A DNA stretch of 64,000 bases from Bugula neritina (taxonomy: Eukaryota; Bryozoa; Gymnolaemata; Cheilostomatida; Bugulidae). The translations under genes were made by a program, and so were the position numbers. Below the pieces are notes generated by a model that did no database searches, was not told where the DNA came from, and worked only from the letters and a program-made list of their open reading frames with translations. Positions within the stretch are counted from its first letter, which is position 1. Every line of letters starts with the position of its first letter. The stretch is from assembly GCA_964035545.1 (NCBI GenBank), contig OZ037768.1, forward strand, positions 5,633,241 to 5,697,240, given 5' to 3'. This document shows positions 1-12,640 of the stretch, piece after piece.

Positions 1-438
1 TGTGTATTATAAAGTAAAAGTCACACGGTCTTTAAATTAACCCATTAGTCTCAAAGTGTCACAACCATTCACTCCGTCTTTCTGTCAATCAGGGTGTAGT
101 TGTGTTGGACTATTTCTATTTGAGTGTGTAACGAAGTCGGGTGTGTCATTTTATGTATACTTTTGCCAACATACACTTGATTATAGCTGTGTACAGTAAA
201 TTTATTATTGCCATGATAATGGTTGTACTGGTATAATTATGGCAATCAAAAAAAAATCAAAAATTGTACATCTTAAATTTGATTTAACTTGAAAGATTTA
301 AACAAAGCTGTAATGCTTAAAGGGTAGCGATTTAACTTGCAACTTACGTACTTGAATGCATGGTATTACAGATATGTATACTGTGTAAACATTGTGTGAC
401 GCACGCGTACATATTATGTGAGATGGTTATCTTCCTAG
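1..438. other. Intronic or upstream sequence of the 439-3727 gene
   Basis: AT-rich DNA before the first exon I can support. It ends in a splice acceptor (AG at 437-438), so at least its right part is intron of the gene at 439-3727. I see no exon, RNA gene or repeat here. Confidence 0.5.
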
Positions 439-3400
439 GAGTCGGACTCTACCCGGCCGTCCCCTTCTTCTCCCTCATCAGCTTCAACTCTCCGCAAGCA
501 GTTCTCTATTCGAGTACCACCAATGGAAAGTATCATTGAAGATGAGGAACTAAACATATCACTTGACACTTCTTCTGACATGGACTTGCAGGTTCTCTTG
601 CTCATATATACTTCCATTCTGTTACTCATCAGTTGTCAACTTATGCAGCTGCTGTTTGTCAAGTTTTCACTACCTGTACATAGACACTAATTTTAGTTTA
701 CTAGTCAGTTTTGGTGACTGTTTTAGGTTTTGATTACATTATTCATTACTATGTTTAATCAACTTAAACCTGGCTAGTAGCTCATCGTGGAACAGTTGAC
801 TATATTTCATATACTATATTCTATACATTGCAACTAGTGGAATTCACAGAATATAATATTGTTGTTTAGAGGAACATTCTAGAAAGAAGGCACATGCCTG
901 CCATCACTCCTCTTGATTTGCACAAGAGAAACTCTGCCCCCTCAGTTGATGAGAAGAGAAGCTCCTTCAGTAGCCGTAGTAACAGCAGTCCATCATCTAC
1001 CATGTCAGGGGGTGAAGGTAGCAGTGTATGCCAATTCTAGACTTTATACATACATACAAATGTAGATGTAGCAGATGTGAATAACATTCACTCAGTGTCT
1101 TTACTTGGTAAATAACTTACTGTCACTGTAAATACTATCAGTAAATAACTTACCATCACTGTAAATACTGTCTCTAAATAACTTGCTATGACAGTAAAAA
1201 CTGTTGTTTGATTCCAGCTCTATTCAACAAACGGGATACGCTACTCAAGCGTGAGACGAGTCCAGCAATCATTGTGTCTTCTTCCAGCAATGAAGAGCTA
1301 GAGGGTCTGATCGGTGAAAAGAATATATTCGACTTAAATCCCGGTAAGTCAACAAGCTGTAATTCTCATAGCTGACATGCTCTAAGTAACGCATGTGGAA
1401 GTCGGAGTAAAAACTATTCCCAGCTTTAAAGTAATTCACCACCATATGTGTAGAATATAAATTTAGAGGTTTTGTAAACACAATGTGGTGTGACAATGTT
1501 TAGCAAATGTCTATAACCCTTTTGAAATGTTTAGTTTAAAACATTGTCATGACTGAAATGTGTTGGATTTTATGCAGCCTTGTATAATTTGAATTGAATT
1601 TCTGAAGCACAATTATATTTCCACGCCTTGTAGCAACATCTGGATATGTCACTGGTCCCGACAATGGTGCTTACATGCCTGAATATGGTTTGATGTCTTC
1701 AAGCTTCCACCAACCCAATGCCAGTCTATCTAACCAGCCAGATGGCGCAAGGTACTAAAAGTATTACATAGTAGACTGTTTTTCCTAAAATTATTAATTC
1801 TGCTGCATTACTCGAAACTTATAAAAAATATTCTTCATTAGTTTTAGTGCTTCGCTGTGTGAGCCTAGCTCCCTGTGGTTGGGCTCTTCTGAACACGGTT
1901 GGAATATGGATCCTGCCGCCTCTTTGGCTTTAGCCCCAGGTTCTTATTCCGGTATGGGTGGTACTGCATCATCTGCCACAGGGCCACTCTCGTATACCAC
2001 CGCTAACGACGCCAGTTTGGCTGACAACAGAATGCATGCTATATCTCTAAAGCCAGACACCTCTGGTTTTATGGTAATTATTATCAGAGTAGTTGGATAT
2101 GCAGTTAGTTTGAATGTGCTTTATTCATGTTGTTGATGCATAGCGTACCATCTCAACCACACTAGGGTCTGTATATTTGTCTGCATTTTATTGTTCACAT
2201 AAAAACTGATAGTGCAACCCTGAACTGTACCCAAAAAGCTTAAAATGTAAATAAAAGCTATATTTTTCATTGATGCTATTTATAGAATGGGCAAATGGAA
2301 GAGAAGTTTGATCTTTCGTCTAGCCTACAAATACTGAAGGACTCCTATTCATGTAAGGAAAAGTTGCTAAATCTATTGCATTCATTATTCTATTTTCACT
2401 CAAGTTGAATCCAACTCGTCTTTTTAACTTGTATTCTTCCCCATCTCTATGTACACGCATTATCCTTCCTCCTACAATATTCGTTTTTTAACAGCTATAA
2501 GTATCTATTTTAATATCTGTTAAAACGGTTGCTAAATTTTTCCTAAGCAATAGTCCTTGCTAGTAATGCATGCCCTTGAAAGTTTTCATCTGAAATGGAA
2601 TCGTCTTTTCACACGCCTATGTTGCAATAATTTGTTATAAAATGTACAGTTCATTGTGTAATTTATTGTCTTACTTTTCTTATTGCTACAGTGTCATCAT
2701 CAATTGACCCCCGCTCCATTTTAACAATTGTGAATGGAATCACTCGAATAGATGCTACTGAAGTGTTGATCAGGGGAAATGAAACGTGGCAAGACATAGT
2801 AGAGCAAAACAAGAACACAGTACGCATATACTCATTTTATACAGGCTTTTCATTTTCACATTGCTAGAATACATGCCTTGGTACGTGTACTGCCATGTTT
2901 CTATACCCTCACAGCTTATGCGATCATGATGAGTTTATTCTCGTCTCTGGCCCAATACCTAGCATTGTCAATATTCAAAATGGTTTTGAAAAAATATTAT
3001 AATATGGTTTGCTTAGATTATGCTAGCCTATCTGCTGAACTCAAAATAATATTTATTTACAAAATTTATTTTAATACAATTCCATGACCCACAGTTAATA
3101 TATTGCAAATATACGGAGTAATAGGCATCAACATTACAGTAGACTGAGTAATAGGTATCAACATCACAGTAGACTGAGTAATAGGTATCAACATTACAGT
3201 AGACTGAGTAATAGGTATCAACATTACAGTAGACTGAGTAATAGGTATCAACATCACAGTAGACTGAGTAATAGGTATCAGCATCACAGTAGACTGAGTA
3301 ATAGGTATCAGCATTATAATATATTGAGCAATAGGTATCAACACCATATGTTGTGTAGCCGGTATCAGCACTGCAGTAGATTCATTATACAGTGTAGAGA

Positions 3401-3727
3401 TGCCAGTTTCTCTTACGCAGTTTTCTCTAGTAACATGTTATTCGTTCTTCATTAAACGGTGCAATTCATCTCCAAGTAAGATAAATCTAAATGCAATACA
3501 TATTTTAATGTAATGAACGTCAAAGAAAACTGTTGTAATGATTATTGCAGGTGATGGGTTGGAAGATAGAGGATTACACCTACTTTAAGGATCTAGAGGG
3601 TAGTTGTGAGATCAACCTTACGGATGCTGTACCCAAAGAAAAGACAAATGTTTACATTCTTCCTGCTACAGAGCACTCTACTTGGTGTGTCAGAGAGGGG
3701 AAATTGTTGAACACTCAGTTTCAATAG
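439..3727 (+). CDS. 3' part of an unrecognised Ser-rich protein gene (8 exons)
   Basis: Exons: 439-591, 870-1017, 1218-1343, 1634-1751, 1842-2073, 2286-2352, 2692-2819, 3551-3727. All have AG/GT borders and phases that chain without a stop, giving 382 residues and a TAG at 3725-3727. The 5' end lies outside the window. The first two thirds are low in complexity and rich in Ser, Thr, Pro and Gly, with an acidic patch (ESIIEDEELN) and basic-Ser motifs such as KRNSAP that look like phosphosites. The last two exons read as a compact folded domain with Trp and aromatic positions (RIDATEVLIRGNETW, WKIEDYTYFKDLEG). I do not recognise the family. The Ser-rich part resembles a regulatory scaffold or a transcription cofactor, but that is a guess. 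RFX6 starts about 760 bp downstream on the same strand. Confidence 0.75.
3093..3372. repeat. 30-bp minisatellite in the last intron of the 439-3727 gene
   Basis: About eight good copies plus degraded edge copies of a 30-bp unit containing AATAGGTATCAACATTACAG and then TAGACTGAGT. It lies in the intron between 2819 and 3551. Copies differ by one or two transitions in the middle of the array and decay towards the right, as in an array made by slippage or unequal exchange. Confidence 0.9.
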
Positions 3728-4484
3728 CTATTTTTATATGACTTTTCTACTCACAATTCTGATTATACACTTATGTTCTATAAATTATATTATTTTCTTA
3801 GTTTTCTTATTTTTATTCAGGGTTTCAAGTTTGCCAATTTTGCCATTCATATGCAGGTTTTTAACTATTAACAGTTCCATGTTAAACGTTTTAGAGAATT
3901 ATTTTACTTAAAAAATACCTGCCTGCTATAGTATAATATGTTGGCTCAAATTTTATTGCAGCAATTTTATTTAATTTCCAATACAACAATGTTTACTATA
4001 TTATACAAAATTGTTGTCTAAATTTATTTTCACTTTTTCAAGTCACTACTCAACTTTCGTCACTTTATTTCAGATCCAACTTATTATGGTGACTCATACA
4101 GTGTTACGGCTATATAAGGTCATATTGTAATGCTTACAAACATTGGTAGCAATTACAGTTGTTGTTAAGGAAAAACTGTATCATACCTGAGTATAGCGTA
4201 GTTATTTATGTAAACTGTTTTATTAAAGCATTATTCTATAAGGGAAAGTATGCTTCCTCCTAATAGACATATTTTACAATTTTATAATATTCAAAGCATT
4301 TAGCAAAGTTTTAAGCAACTTGATTAAAGCTCTTGAGTTTGTTGACTTAATCTAAAGTTTGATAAGCCTGTATTAGTTCAAACTTCATTCTTTTAATTAG
4401 TGTTGCATGAGCAATACCTCTACTTCCTTGCTCTGCGCTAGACTATTGCATTTATAATCTTGGTTGGGTTTGGACAGAACTAAA
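3728..4484. other. Intergenic spacer, probable 3' UTR and RFX6 promoter
   Basis: Sequence between the TAG of the upstream gene and the RFX6 start codon. It is AT-rich and holds no exon that I can phase to either gene. An in-frame stop (TAA at 4455-4457) precedes the RFX6 ATG. I see no clear TATA or CpG-rich promoter. Confidence 0.5.
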
Positions 4485-7400
4485 ATGAAAACGATATCAA
4501 CAAAGAACCCGCCAGGTATGTACATATAATAGTAACTCTATTTCATCAAGTTTCTCTGTATGGATACATATAATTTAGCTTTGTTAAAATAGTATATTAG
4601 TAGTCTGTGATTTATATTTATTACAATGTTCAAGTTCAACTTTGAACATTTGTAGAATTGTAGTATATGTGAGTGTTCAGTCATAAGTTTTAAGCTTCAA
4701 CACTGTAGCATATATAATATACATCATACAATATATCGTAAACATTGCAGTTAAATGTTTTAGAGTAATGCCGTAATATTGTTAATATAGCATAAACACA
4801 AATGCTTTAATCGTTTTAGTAATAAAAAGAGAAAAATCAAGAAAATCTACGAAAGATAAGAAAAAACAACTAGCATTAACCAATCAGTGGTAAGCCTTTA
4901 ATAATTACTGTATAAATATTAATAAACTCTTTATATACTCTTTTGGTGACGAGTTTGTTTTAGTTAAAAAGTCTTATATGATTTTCTAATACACCGTGTT
5001 GCTATAAACAACTGCAGAAAGCAAGAAAGACATCTCATTTTACTTTAATTGAAAATCTAGTTTATATGATATTGTTAATATGTTGCAATTTTCATATGTA
5101 CAGGCTAGATGAGAATTATTGCATTTGCGATGGAGTGTGCATACCCCGATGCATTCTTTACTCCCAGTACCTTGACTTTTGCCAAGCACACAGTCTATTT
5201 CCTGCATGTGCTGCTACTTTTGGAAAAATCATTAGACAAAAGTTTCCAAATATTACTACAAGAAGACTTGGCACCAGAGGCCACTCTAAGTAAGCAACTA
5301 CTGCACTAATATATGTTATATTAGTTAACAGTAATATAGAACTTGCACAGTGAAAAGACACAAAGATATTAACACCATTTAGGTGCTAAATGCCATTTTG
5401 TATAATTACTGGTAGCTTTATGTTATATGTGGGATATGACACTCTGTACATATGCCATTACTATGGCCTATGTGCCATATGACAATATATACAGATGTTA
5501 CTACTGTGTTGTATGTACCTATTATGACATTATTTATAGGTATCACTGTATACTACTTGTACTGTAACACACTCTGTATAGGTGCCAGTAAGTGCTATAT
5601 GACACTCTGTACAGGTACCACTATATGCTATATGTATTATATGACACTCTGTACAGGTACCACTATATGTACGGTAACACACTCTGTACAGGTACCACTG
5701 TATGTACTATATGACACTATGTACAGGTACCACTATATATACTATATGACACTCTGTACAGGTACCACTATTATGGCATATGCATTAAAGAGACTAGTCA
5801 GTATTACCACTCGCTGTATTCTGGTGGAGGACTCACAAGGTAAACATTATAATTATATATCTTTTATTTACACAGCAATGCAAAATATTTACAAACATTG
5901 GTATTTAAATGTCAACTTTTATTAGTCAATTCTTTATTCAATACTTACTGTGCAACTTGTGACATTAGTGGCAGCAATAGTATGTATGTCAATATGTATA
6001 ATATTTTGTTGTAAGTGCATTTTTTCTCATTTGTTATCTCATGCAATAAAGTATAGAATTTCTGTTTAAACTGTTTTGTGTAATCATTCTCATTAAAGTT
6101 AATTAATATTTTTAGATTTTCTGGATCAAAGTTTCTAAATGAGGTAAATAAAATATCTGACCTAAAAATATAGCAAAAGGCATGTGTTGGTTTAACAATA
6201 TATTGTGGGGGTTGATTGGGTTTTGTCACAACAAATTTTTGTAATGATTACAACTTATTTAATCTCGTATTTTAAAAAATTTCAGTTCATTAAAATATAA
6301 TAGTTTTTATTTTCTTAAAGGCAGTAGTCAGAAATACAAGCTATGCATTTTTTTTTAATTTGTAGTACGTTGTGATATATGTAGCCATACAGCTATTAAA
6401 CTGATATGCACTGATTATTATATTAAATAAATTTAATAATGCTAAAAGGTACACTAATAGGTTTCAATTTTTCTAAATATATTCCACATAACTTCAAGCA
6501 GCTCAGAATGTTAGCTGTAGAAATTTGGGAAATTTATTCCAATTAACATACAGTTGAAACTGGTTTTACACACAAATTCAAACCCATATACTGAATATTA
6601 TAACCATTGAAATGTTTCTAGGGGGGTTTTACCAGAAAATATTTCTTGTCGTCACAAACTGGACTATCTTTACCTGATTTCCCCTCTTGCTATAACTTCA
6701 ACCTACCAGCTAGTATAAACTCTGCAAAGGTAGGTCTTCAGTGACATATTACATATGTGTACGTGCACAACTCAAAGTATTCTAATGAGAGGTCAATTTA
6801 TGCTGCCAACGAAAAACATAAAGCTCAAGTAAATTGTTTGTACTATGAAAATTTGATATTAAAATTGTATTCTATATCAGAATGTTTTTCCAAATTATAT
6901 TACAATTTTATTGACTATGAATATCTAATAAATCCAATCAACTACCTTCATTATCTTTTTATACAGCTGCTACTGCTTTATTTTCATTTATCTCAATGAG
7001 TAAAATATTGTTTGTATTTCATTTCAAATTTTAATAAAAAAAGTGTAATACTACGTGCTGACTTTAATTAGTTCTTTATCTAGCAGACGATAAATCTACG
7101 CTCATGTAATTTAGCCTTTAAAAGCACTATTCATTATCAAACGCTGTTGTAGAATATAAACAAAGCGAGCTTGCTACTGCCTACAAGGTCAACAAATATA
7201 GCATCTTAAAATTGCGTTTAAATGTTTTAATCTACAACAACAAAATGTTGAAACTCAATATTACCTCAACCAGCTTGTGTTATATCAACTCATGATTACA
7301 GGGCTACCAGTTCATATTCCTGTGGTTTTTGTCTCTTGTCTTGTGCAAATATCAGTGCGACTGAAGCACTCGAGCATTTTGATTTATGGCTGTTTGATAA

Positions 7401-10400
7401 GACTGATTCAGAAAAAGCAAATCTATTCTCATATCATTGTTTTGTTTGTTTGTGTGAAGAGGCTTTAATCATCAAAGCAATAAAATCATAAGTATATCGG
7501 TTTTGCTTAAATTTTTAACAGTGAATCTTGAAGAAAGTTTGAAGATATTTCTCAGTTTATTGTTTTACCTTGTTGTGTACATCATTATTGTGAACCATTA
7601 TCTCTATGAGAAATACTATCTTCATGAGGTAATGATCAGTGCTAAATGAGAAGATGTTAGCATATGCATTGTAATGCTCTACAAGTGTAATTATATTACA
7701 TGTTACTACAATAAGTTGAGCTTAATATTACTCATGTTTCAAGAATTTTGTATGTATAACATAATAATTATGCATGTGCCACTAGCCTAGTGGTAAACGT
7801 TGTACTATGAAATATTTTTTTATCTAAAAATGCCCACACAATTAATCATGTTTATAGATTGTCAACTGTACGGAATGTAATGTATGTTTCAAGTCTTTTG
7901 GTTGTATAATATTCATATTGTATTTATTTTAGCTGGAAACCTTTCTGATGATGTACAAAGGTCATAGCCAATGCATTCTGGATTGTACCATAGCCACCCA
8001 ATATAAAGAGGTTAGTCTATTTATCAAGTTAGTTAGTTCTAGAAATAAACTTCTGGTGGCATGAAAATATCACACACTACAAGTTATGCAATTTTGTTTC
8101 AGAAATTTTAAAAGCACTGCTTGCAAATATTATATAATACAGACTGTCACAAACAACATAAACTAATACAAATTGTTTACTGTTGCCTAAATGTTAGGTT
8201 GTTTGGTAACCACAGAGGCTTAGGATGGTCTGTATTCAGTTGTGTTGGTATTTAGCTGTTATGTTTTGTGGCCCTTAAGTTTATCAGTTATTGATTGTAA
8301 CATTTTTATAGACAAGTAAGTTGTGTACTTTTTAGCAATTATTTATATTTGCCTACATTTACAATCTTTAGCTGAATATATTAGTTTGAAATTGCGTAAC
8401 TAAAATACAGGTATTTTATGCTTTTTAAATTTTATACATACACACAAAATCTGTGCTTAGACAAATATTTTATGTTCAGACCCAAACTGGTTTTTGGCAG
8501 GCCAACATTATCGTTCCTGTTGTGTTTTGATATATAGAAATATTTATTGCCGCAGACTGAAAGAAAGTAGCAATGTGAAAAGGTTGTATCATAAGTTATA
8601 TGTTGCAAGTTGCTAGTGTCAAGCAAGTGAAAATGCTGGATTTTTATACTAGTCAAAAAAGTTAGCTATTGTGCAGTAGCCATAATGAGTGTAGAAAAAG
8701 CATAATATGGCTGGCATAGCTGTGGTGATACATGAAAAGCTTTAATGCATTAAGGAAAAACTTTTCCAACTCATGTAAAGTCTCAACAGTTCCACTGACA
8801 TCATTCATTGTATTTATTAGATACCAGCCTATCTCACTCATTTCTGGCAAGGAATTCCAGACCACCTTGTTCCTCTATTTGATGAGCAGTTAATTATCAA
8901 CCTCATTGCGTACTGTGACACTCTTCTGTACAACAGTCTAATAGATGTGCTTGTACCGGCCTCTATGCAAGAAGTATCTCAACAGTAAGTAAAGTACATA
9001 CATATACAATACGTACAGTACATACATATACAATACATACAGTACATACATCTGTGGTAGGTACAGTAGATACACCTGTGGTAGGTACAGTACGTACATC
9101 TGTGGTAGGTACAGTACATACATCTGTGGTAGGTACAGTACATACACCTGTGGTAGGTACAGTACATACATCTGTGGTAGGTACAGTACATACACCTGTG
9201 ATAGGTACAGTAGATACATACACCTGTGGTAGGTACAGTAGATACATCTGTGGTAGGTACAGTACATACATCTGTGGTAGATACAATAGGTACATACATC
9301 TGTGGTAGGTACAGTACATACATCTGTGGTAGGTACAGTACATACATCTGTGGTAAGTATAGTACATAAATATTTGATTCTTATTGGTATGAGTTTATGG
9401 TTGACCTTCAAAGCAAATATGGAAACAGTTTGAGCTTTTACTTGAAATATGGAACTTGGAATAGACCGCCCATATATAAAATCTATTCAAGAGTAACTTT
9501 TATAAAAGAAAATGTTTTATATTTGCTTTGTAGTGAAAAAATGAGATTTAAGTAAAAATATGTGAACAACAGCATTACCCCTCGAGTTGTTTGGTTGAGC
9601 AGTATATTTTCAGGTGTGAAAATATACACCAATTTCAATCACATTAAGTCTTGCAATTATTGTAGAATAATAGTCAAATACATCATACTCTGAACAGCAT
9701 GTATACGAATTATATAATAGGAATTATGCTATTAACTAATTATTTAGATAGAAAAAGGAAACAGAGTTGTGATATTAGTTGAATATTTGCAGGTTATTAT
9801 CAGACATACAAAGACTCGCTGGTCACTGGGAAGGCTGGATGAGTCATGCACTGCAGGGCCTGCCGCCGTCATTTTTCAATAACAAAATGGCCGCTGCTCA
9901 AAACTTTGTCCAAACTTTGAGAAGGCAATCTACATTTTTAAATTTAGCACAGGTATGTTTTCATTCTCTTGTGATAATTATCACATGATTATGCACATGA
10001 CCAACCATATTGGATATGCTTGAAAGTTTACATGATTTAAATTTTAAACTTTCAAAAGTGTTTTTTCATCTAGCATTCTTTATTTATTAGAAAGTTTGAA
10101 ACTTACTATAGAGAGATATTGTTTGAATTGACTTGAAAGATGGTGCTATGGGTATGTTAATAGTTACACATAAAATCTTTATTACTTATGAAACAGATGG
10201 TGAGACCCACGCTGTATGACTGTCAAATGGTAAATCAAATGATTTCTGATATCAATGCTGATCAAGTCCAAGCAAGTGTCCTGTGTGACAGCCAAAAGCC
10301 TGGAGAAACTTCAGTAGATGCAGAGCGTATGTTTATAATAATATGAAACATATTTTATTCTTTTACTTACAACGTATTTAATCATTACAACATGAAGTTT

Positions 10401-12640
10401 AAACTTTTATTTGACAGTAATTTAAATTTTTAGTTTTTAACCAATAATGTAATGCAATTGTTAATGTAATATTATTGTAATTATTAATGTAATGACTAAT
10501 GTAATGTTTATATAATAATTCTAGTTTTCCCACAATTAAAAGAAGTTTTGCAAAAGCAAGCTACTGTAGAAGCATTTACGGAATGGATTGATGCCACACT
10601 TACCCAAAAAGTTATTAAGGTTTGTGTTGAGAAATTAAATAGTAAACTGTTAATATACGTAATGTATCTGGGTTTATGTACAATAGTGCTTATTCTGTCA
10701 TGTATAGTTTCCAGTTCACATGGTGTTTTTGTTAATCACCTCATCTCATCTAATCTATCTTTTTGTTATCATTTATAGTAATATTATAAGCAGTTGGGCC
10801 ATTAACTTTTTCAACATTTTACATGATCATATAACATCATTTCAACTATTGTTATATAAATTAATTGTTTTAGCCAAGTGGAAACAATCACAAACTTTTC
10901 AAAAAGAAAGCCCACACATTTCTAGTTTCCTGGTCTAGATTTTCATCAGGATTAATACAAGCACTGACAATGCGGAATTCTACCAGCTTAGAATCGATCA
11001 ACTTATTGCGTCTGCTTATGGATGAGTACATTATGGTGGCAATCGAGTCTCAAATTCAGGAGCGGACAACTCAAGAACTTGTGACAGAATTGCAGCAGTT
11101 TCTCACACCAACATCAATTGCAAGTAAGCTTCACATGCTGTTGAATAAATCTCGCCACCAAAGTTGTCTTCTCTACCTGCCATGAAACTTTCTCGGACTA
11201 AAAGTTTGGCCAAATTGTTCTATTGAGCGAGTCACATTGTATACATGCAAGATATTACTATGTATTTAAAAGCTATATAAAATCACTATGTTTTGTTTCA
11301 GATTCATCAAATAGCAGTGGGCTGGGTGTTTGCTTGTCTTATCAACATAATATGGCACATACTCACATGCAAGAGAATGCAATTCCTATCAACAATGAAA
11401 TGAGACTACGTCCAATTCCATTTCAACAAGTAAGCGCAGAGTTGGATATTCCACAGCATAGTGACGTTGCTTTATTCACTAGCACATTGTTTTTAACTTT
11501 ATGAAGAGCTGTTAGCATATATCATAGCCATGATTTTATGGCTTCATATTTGCTTTTAGGGTCCTTGTGGATACAGCAGCTTACATTCTGAGCAAATAAA
11601 TCCATCACAAATCTACACGTGGCACCAAAACATGCACACCTATGGAGATGCTATTGGTAATACATGAATGTTTATGTTTCAAATAATTGTGTGTTCTAAA
11701 AACTATAATGCAGTCTTGTATTTATTATAAATAACTAACACATGTTGCTAGTGTGGTTCATGTATGTATGCAATTCATATGTTACTAGAAAGAATATATT
11801 ATAAATGTACAGCAGGTGCTGCTGTAGCTTTACCTTACATGAGAGAGTATGATGTCAGAAGAAGGGAACATGTGCCTCACCACCACCTCTACCAGCCATA
11901 TTCAGCCACAGTAGATGGTATGATGAGACATTCCCATGGTATGCATGTCATTTCTAAATACTTGCATAGTTCAAACAGACAATTCTATTATTATTCAGAT
12001 TATTGCATATAGAGAAAGCATTTACTATCATATATGTGAATTTCTAATTACTTATATGAGTTTGAAAGAATATTTGCTGCAGCCCTACACAAAAATCTGT
12101 GATAGCCATTTTGAAGTATTTGCTGTTTAACCCAAAACTTCATAATTTGGCAAAATGCTACAAGACATATTAACCAGCGGGTCCACTATGTTTGCAAATG
12201 TTTAAACAACACTATAATAAACTTCATTTTTCTTAGTTCAGTAAAATTATTTCAAACATGAGTTACATCTCAATTCTAATTTATTTGTTCTGCATGTGCT
12301 TGAACCATCTAAGCTGGAGTTTTAATGAGAAAAATGCATTTTTGAGATAAAAGATGTAATCATTAAAGTACAAATGCTATTTCACTATTGATGTGTTCAA
12401 CTTGGTATAAAAATCACTATTTTTTGATTAGAATGTGCCACTAGATATAATTTGATATTAATTTCAGGTAAATTCCCCATTGGCCATCTCCGATTTTTCT
12501 TTACTTCTAAAAGTTATTATATATTCAACATGTTCTGTGATGTTATAGAATTCATAGCCCCAGATGTCAATTCTAACTTCGACAATATACTACAAGAAGG
12601 CATGCCACACCTCCCCCCTATTGGACATGTTCTGTACTAA
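4485..12640 (+). CDS. RFX6: RFX6-type winged-helix transcription factor, complete
   Basis: Exons: 4485-4515, 4820-4889, 5104-5289, 5762-5839, 6116-6143, 6622-6729, 7933-8010, 8821-8984, 9793-9952, 10197-10326, 10525-10619, 10874-11123, 11302-11429, 11560-11656, 11816-11938, 12468-12640. These sum to 1,899 nt and encode 632 aa. The N terminus is a short basic stretch. The RFX DNA-binding domain lies at about residues 28-105 ([36 protein letters not shown]), followed by GGFTRKY, the LMMYKGH segment, HFWQGIPDH and the rest of the extended RFX dimerisation region to about residue 460. Wording such as CAATFGK and RGHSKYHYYG fits RFX6 better than RFX4 or RFX1-3. RFX6 binds X-box DNA and in vertebrates directs endocrine pancreas and gut fate. 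The tail after residue 460 is Gln/His/Pro-rich and far shorter than in vertebrates (about 930 aa). Confidence 0.93.
4820..5776 (+). other. RFX6: RFX DNA-binding domain, coded across exons 2-4 of RFX6
   Basis: Exon 2 (4820-4889) ends within the Trp of QWLDENY, exon 3 (5104-5289) carries the recognition helix and the TTRRLGTRG turn, and exon 4 (from 5762) opens with YHYYG, the wing motif seen in RFX proteins. The codons split at both junctions are restored in phase (TG|G for Trp, AA|G for Lys), which fixes these borders. Confidence 0.93.
5439..5771 (+). repeat. Tandem array carrying copies of the RFX6 exon 4 splice acceptor
   Basis: Nine degenerate units of about 32-44 bp with core ACACTCTGTACAGGTACCAC. 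The last unit is the real acceptor plus the first coding bases of exon 4 (CTGTACAG, then GTACCACTAT at 5762). At least four upstream units keep the same AG and the first eight to ten exon bases. The oldest unit, near 5453, has a block (CATTACTATGGCC) resembling bases further inside the exon. The nearest decoy acceptor would start the exon at 5727, 35 bp early, and shift the frame. Confidence 0.85.
6116..6143 (+). other. RFX6: 28-nt microexon of RFX6
   Basis: Flanked by TTTTTAG and GTAAAT. Reading in with two bases from exon 4, it codes [10 protein letters not shown] and ends in phase 0, exactly what exon 6 (GGFTRKY) needs. Without it, exons 4 and 6 do not join in frame. Vertebrate RFX6 has an almost identical peptide at this point. 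Confidence 0.88.
8985..9362 (+). repeat. 24-bp minisatellite starting at the RFX6 exon 8 donor
   Basis: About 13 copies of a 24-bp unit containing GTAGGTACAGTACATACATC, plus a shorter ACATACATATACA variant at the left. The array begins at the GTAAGT donor itself (8985), whose following bases (AAAGTACATACAT) match the unit. Copies alternate between CATCTGTGG and CACCTGTGG. Each unit has a GGTAGGT donor-like site, and the last one is GTAAGT. Confidence 0.9.
11811..11818 (+). promoter_or_regulatory. RFX6: NAGNAG tandem splice acceptor, RFX6 exon 15
   Basis: The acceptor reads ACAGCAGGT, so two AGs lie three bases apart. Use of the first or second adds or drops one Ala codon without changing frame. 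I placed the exon at 11816; 11813 is equally possible. Confidence 0.6.

Noticed and set aside
3066-3371. Minus-strand frame coding a repeated ITQSTVMLIP peptide
   Set aside because: Translation of the 30-bp minisatellite inside an intron; no splice signals or conservation to support it.
5452-5925. Plus-strand Tyr/Thr/Cys-rich 157-codon frame over the RFX6 exon 4 region
   Set aside because: It is the splice-site array read through in the wrong frame; the true exon 4 uses another frame from 5762.
8938-9411. Long overlapping open frames on both strands rich in Thr/Val or Tyr/Cys
   Set aside because: They are translations of the 24-bp minisatellite; the unit length is a multiple of three so frames stay open without coding.
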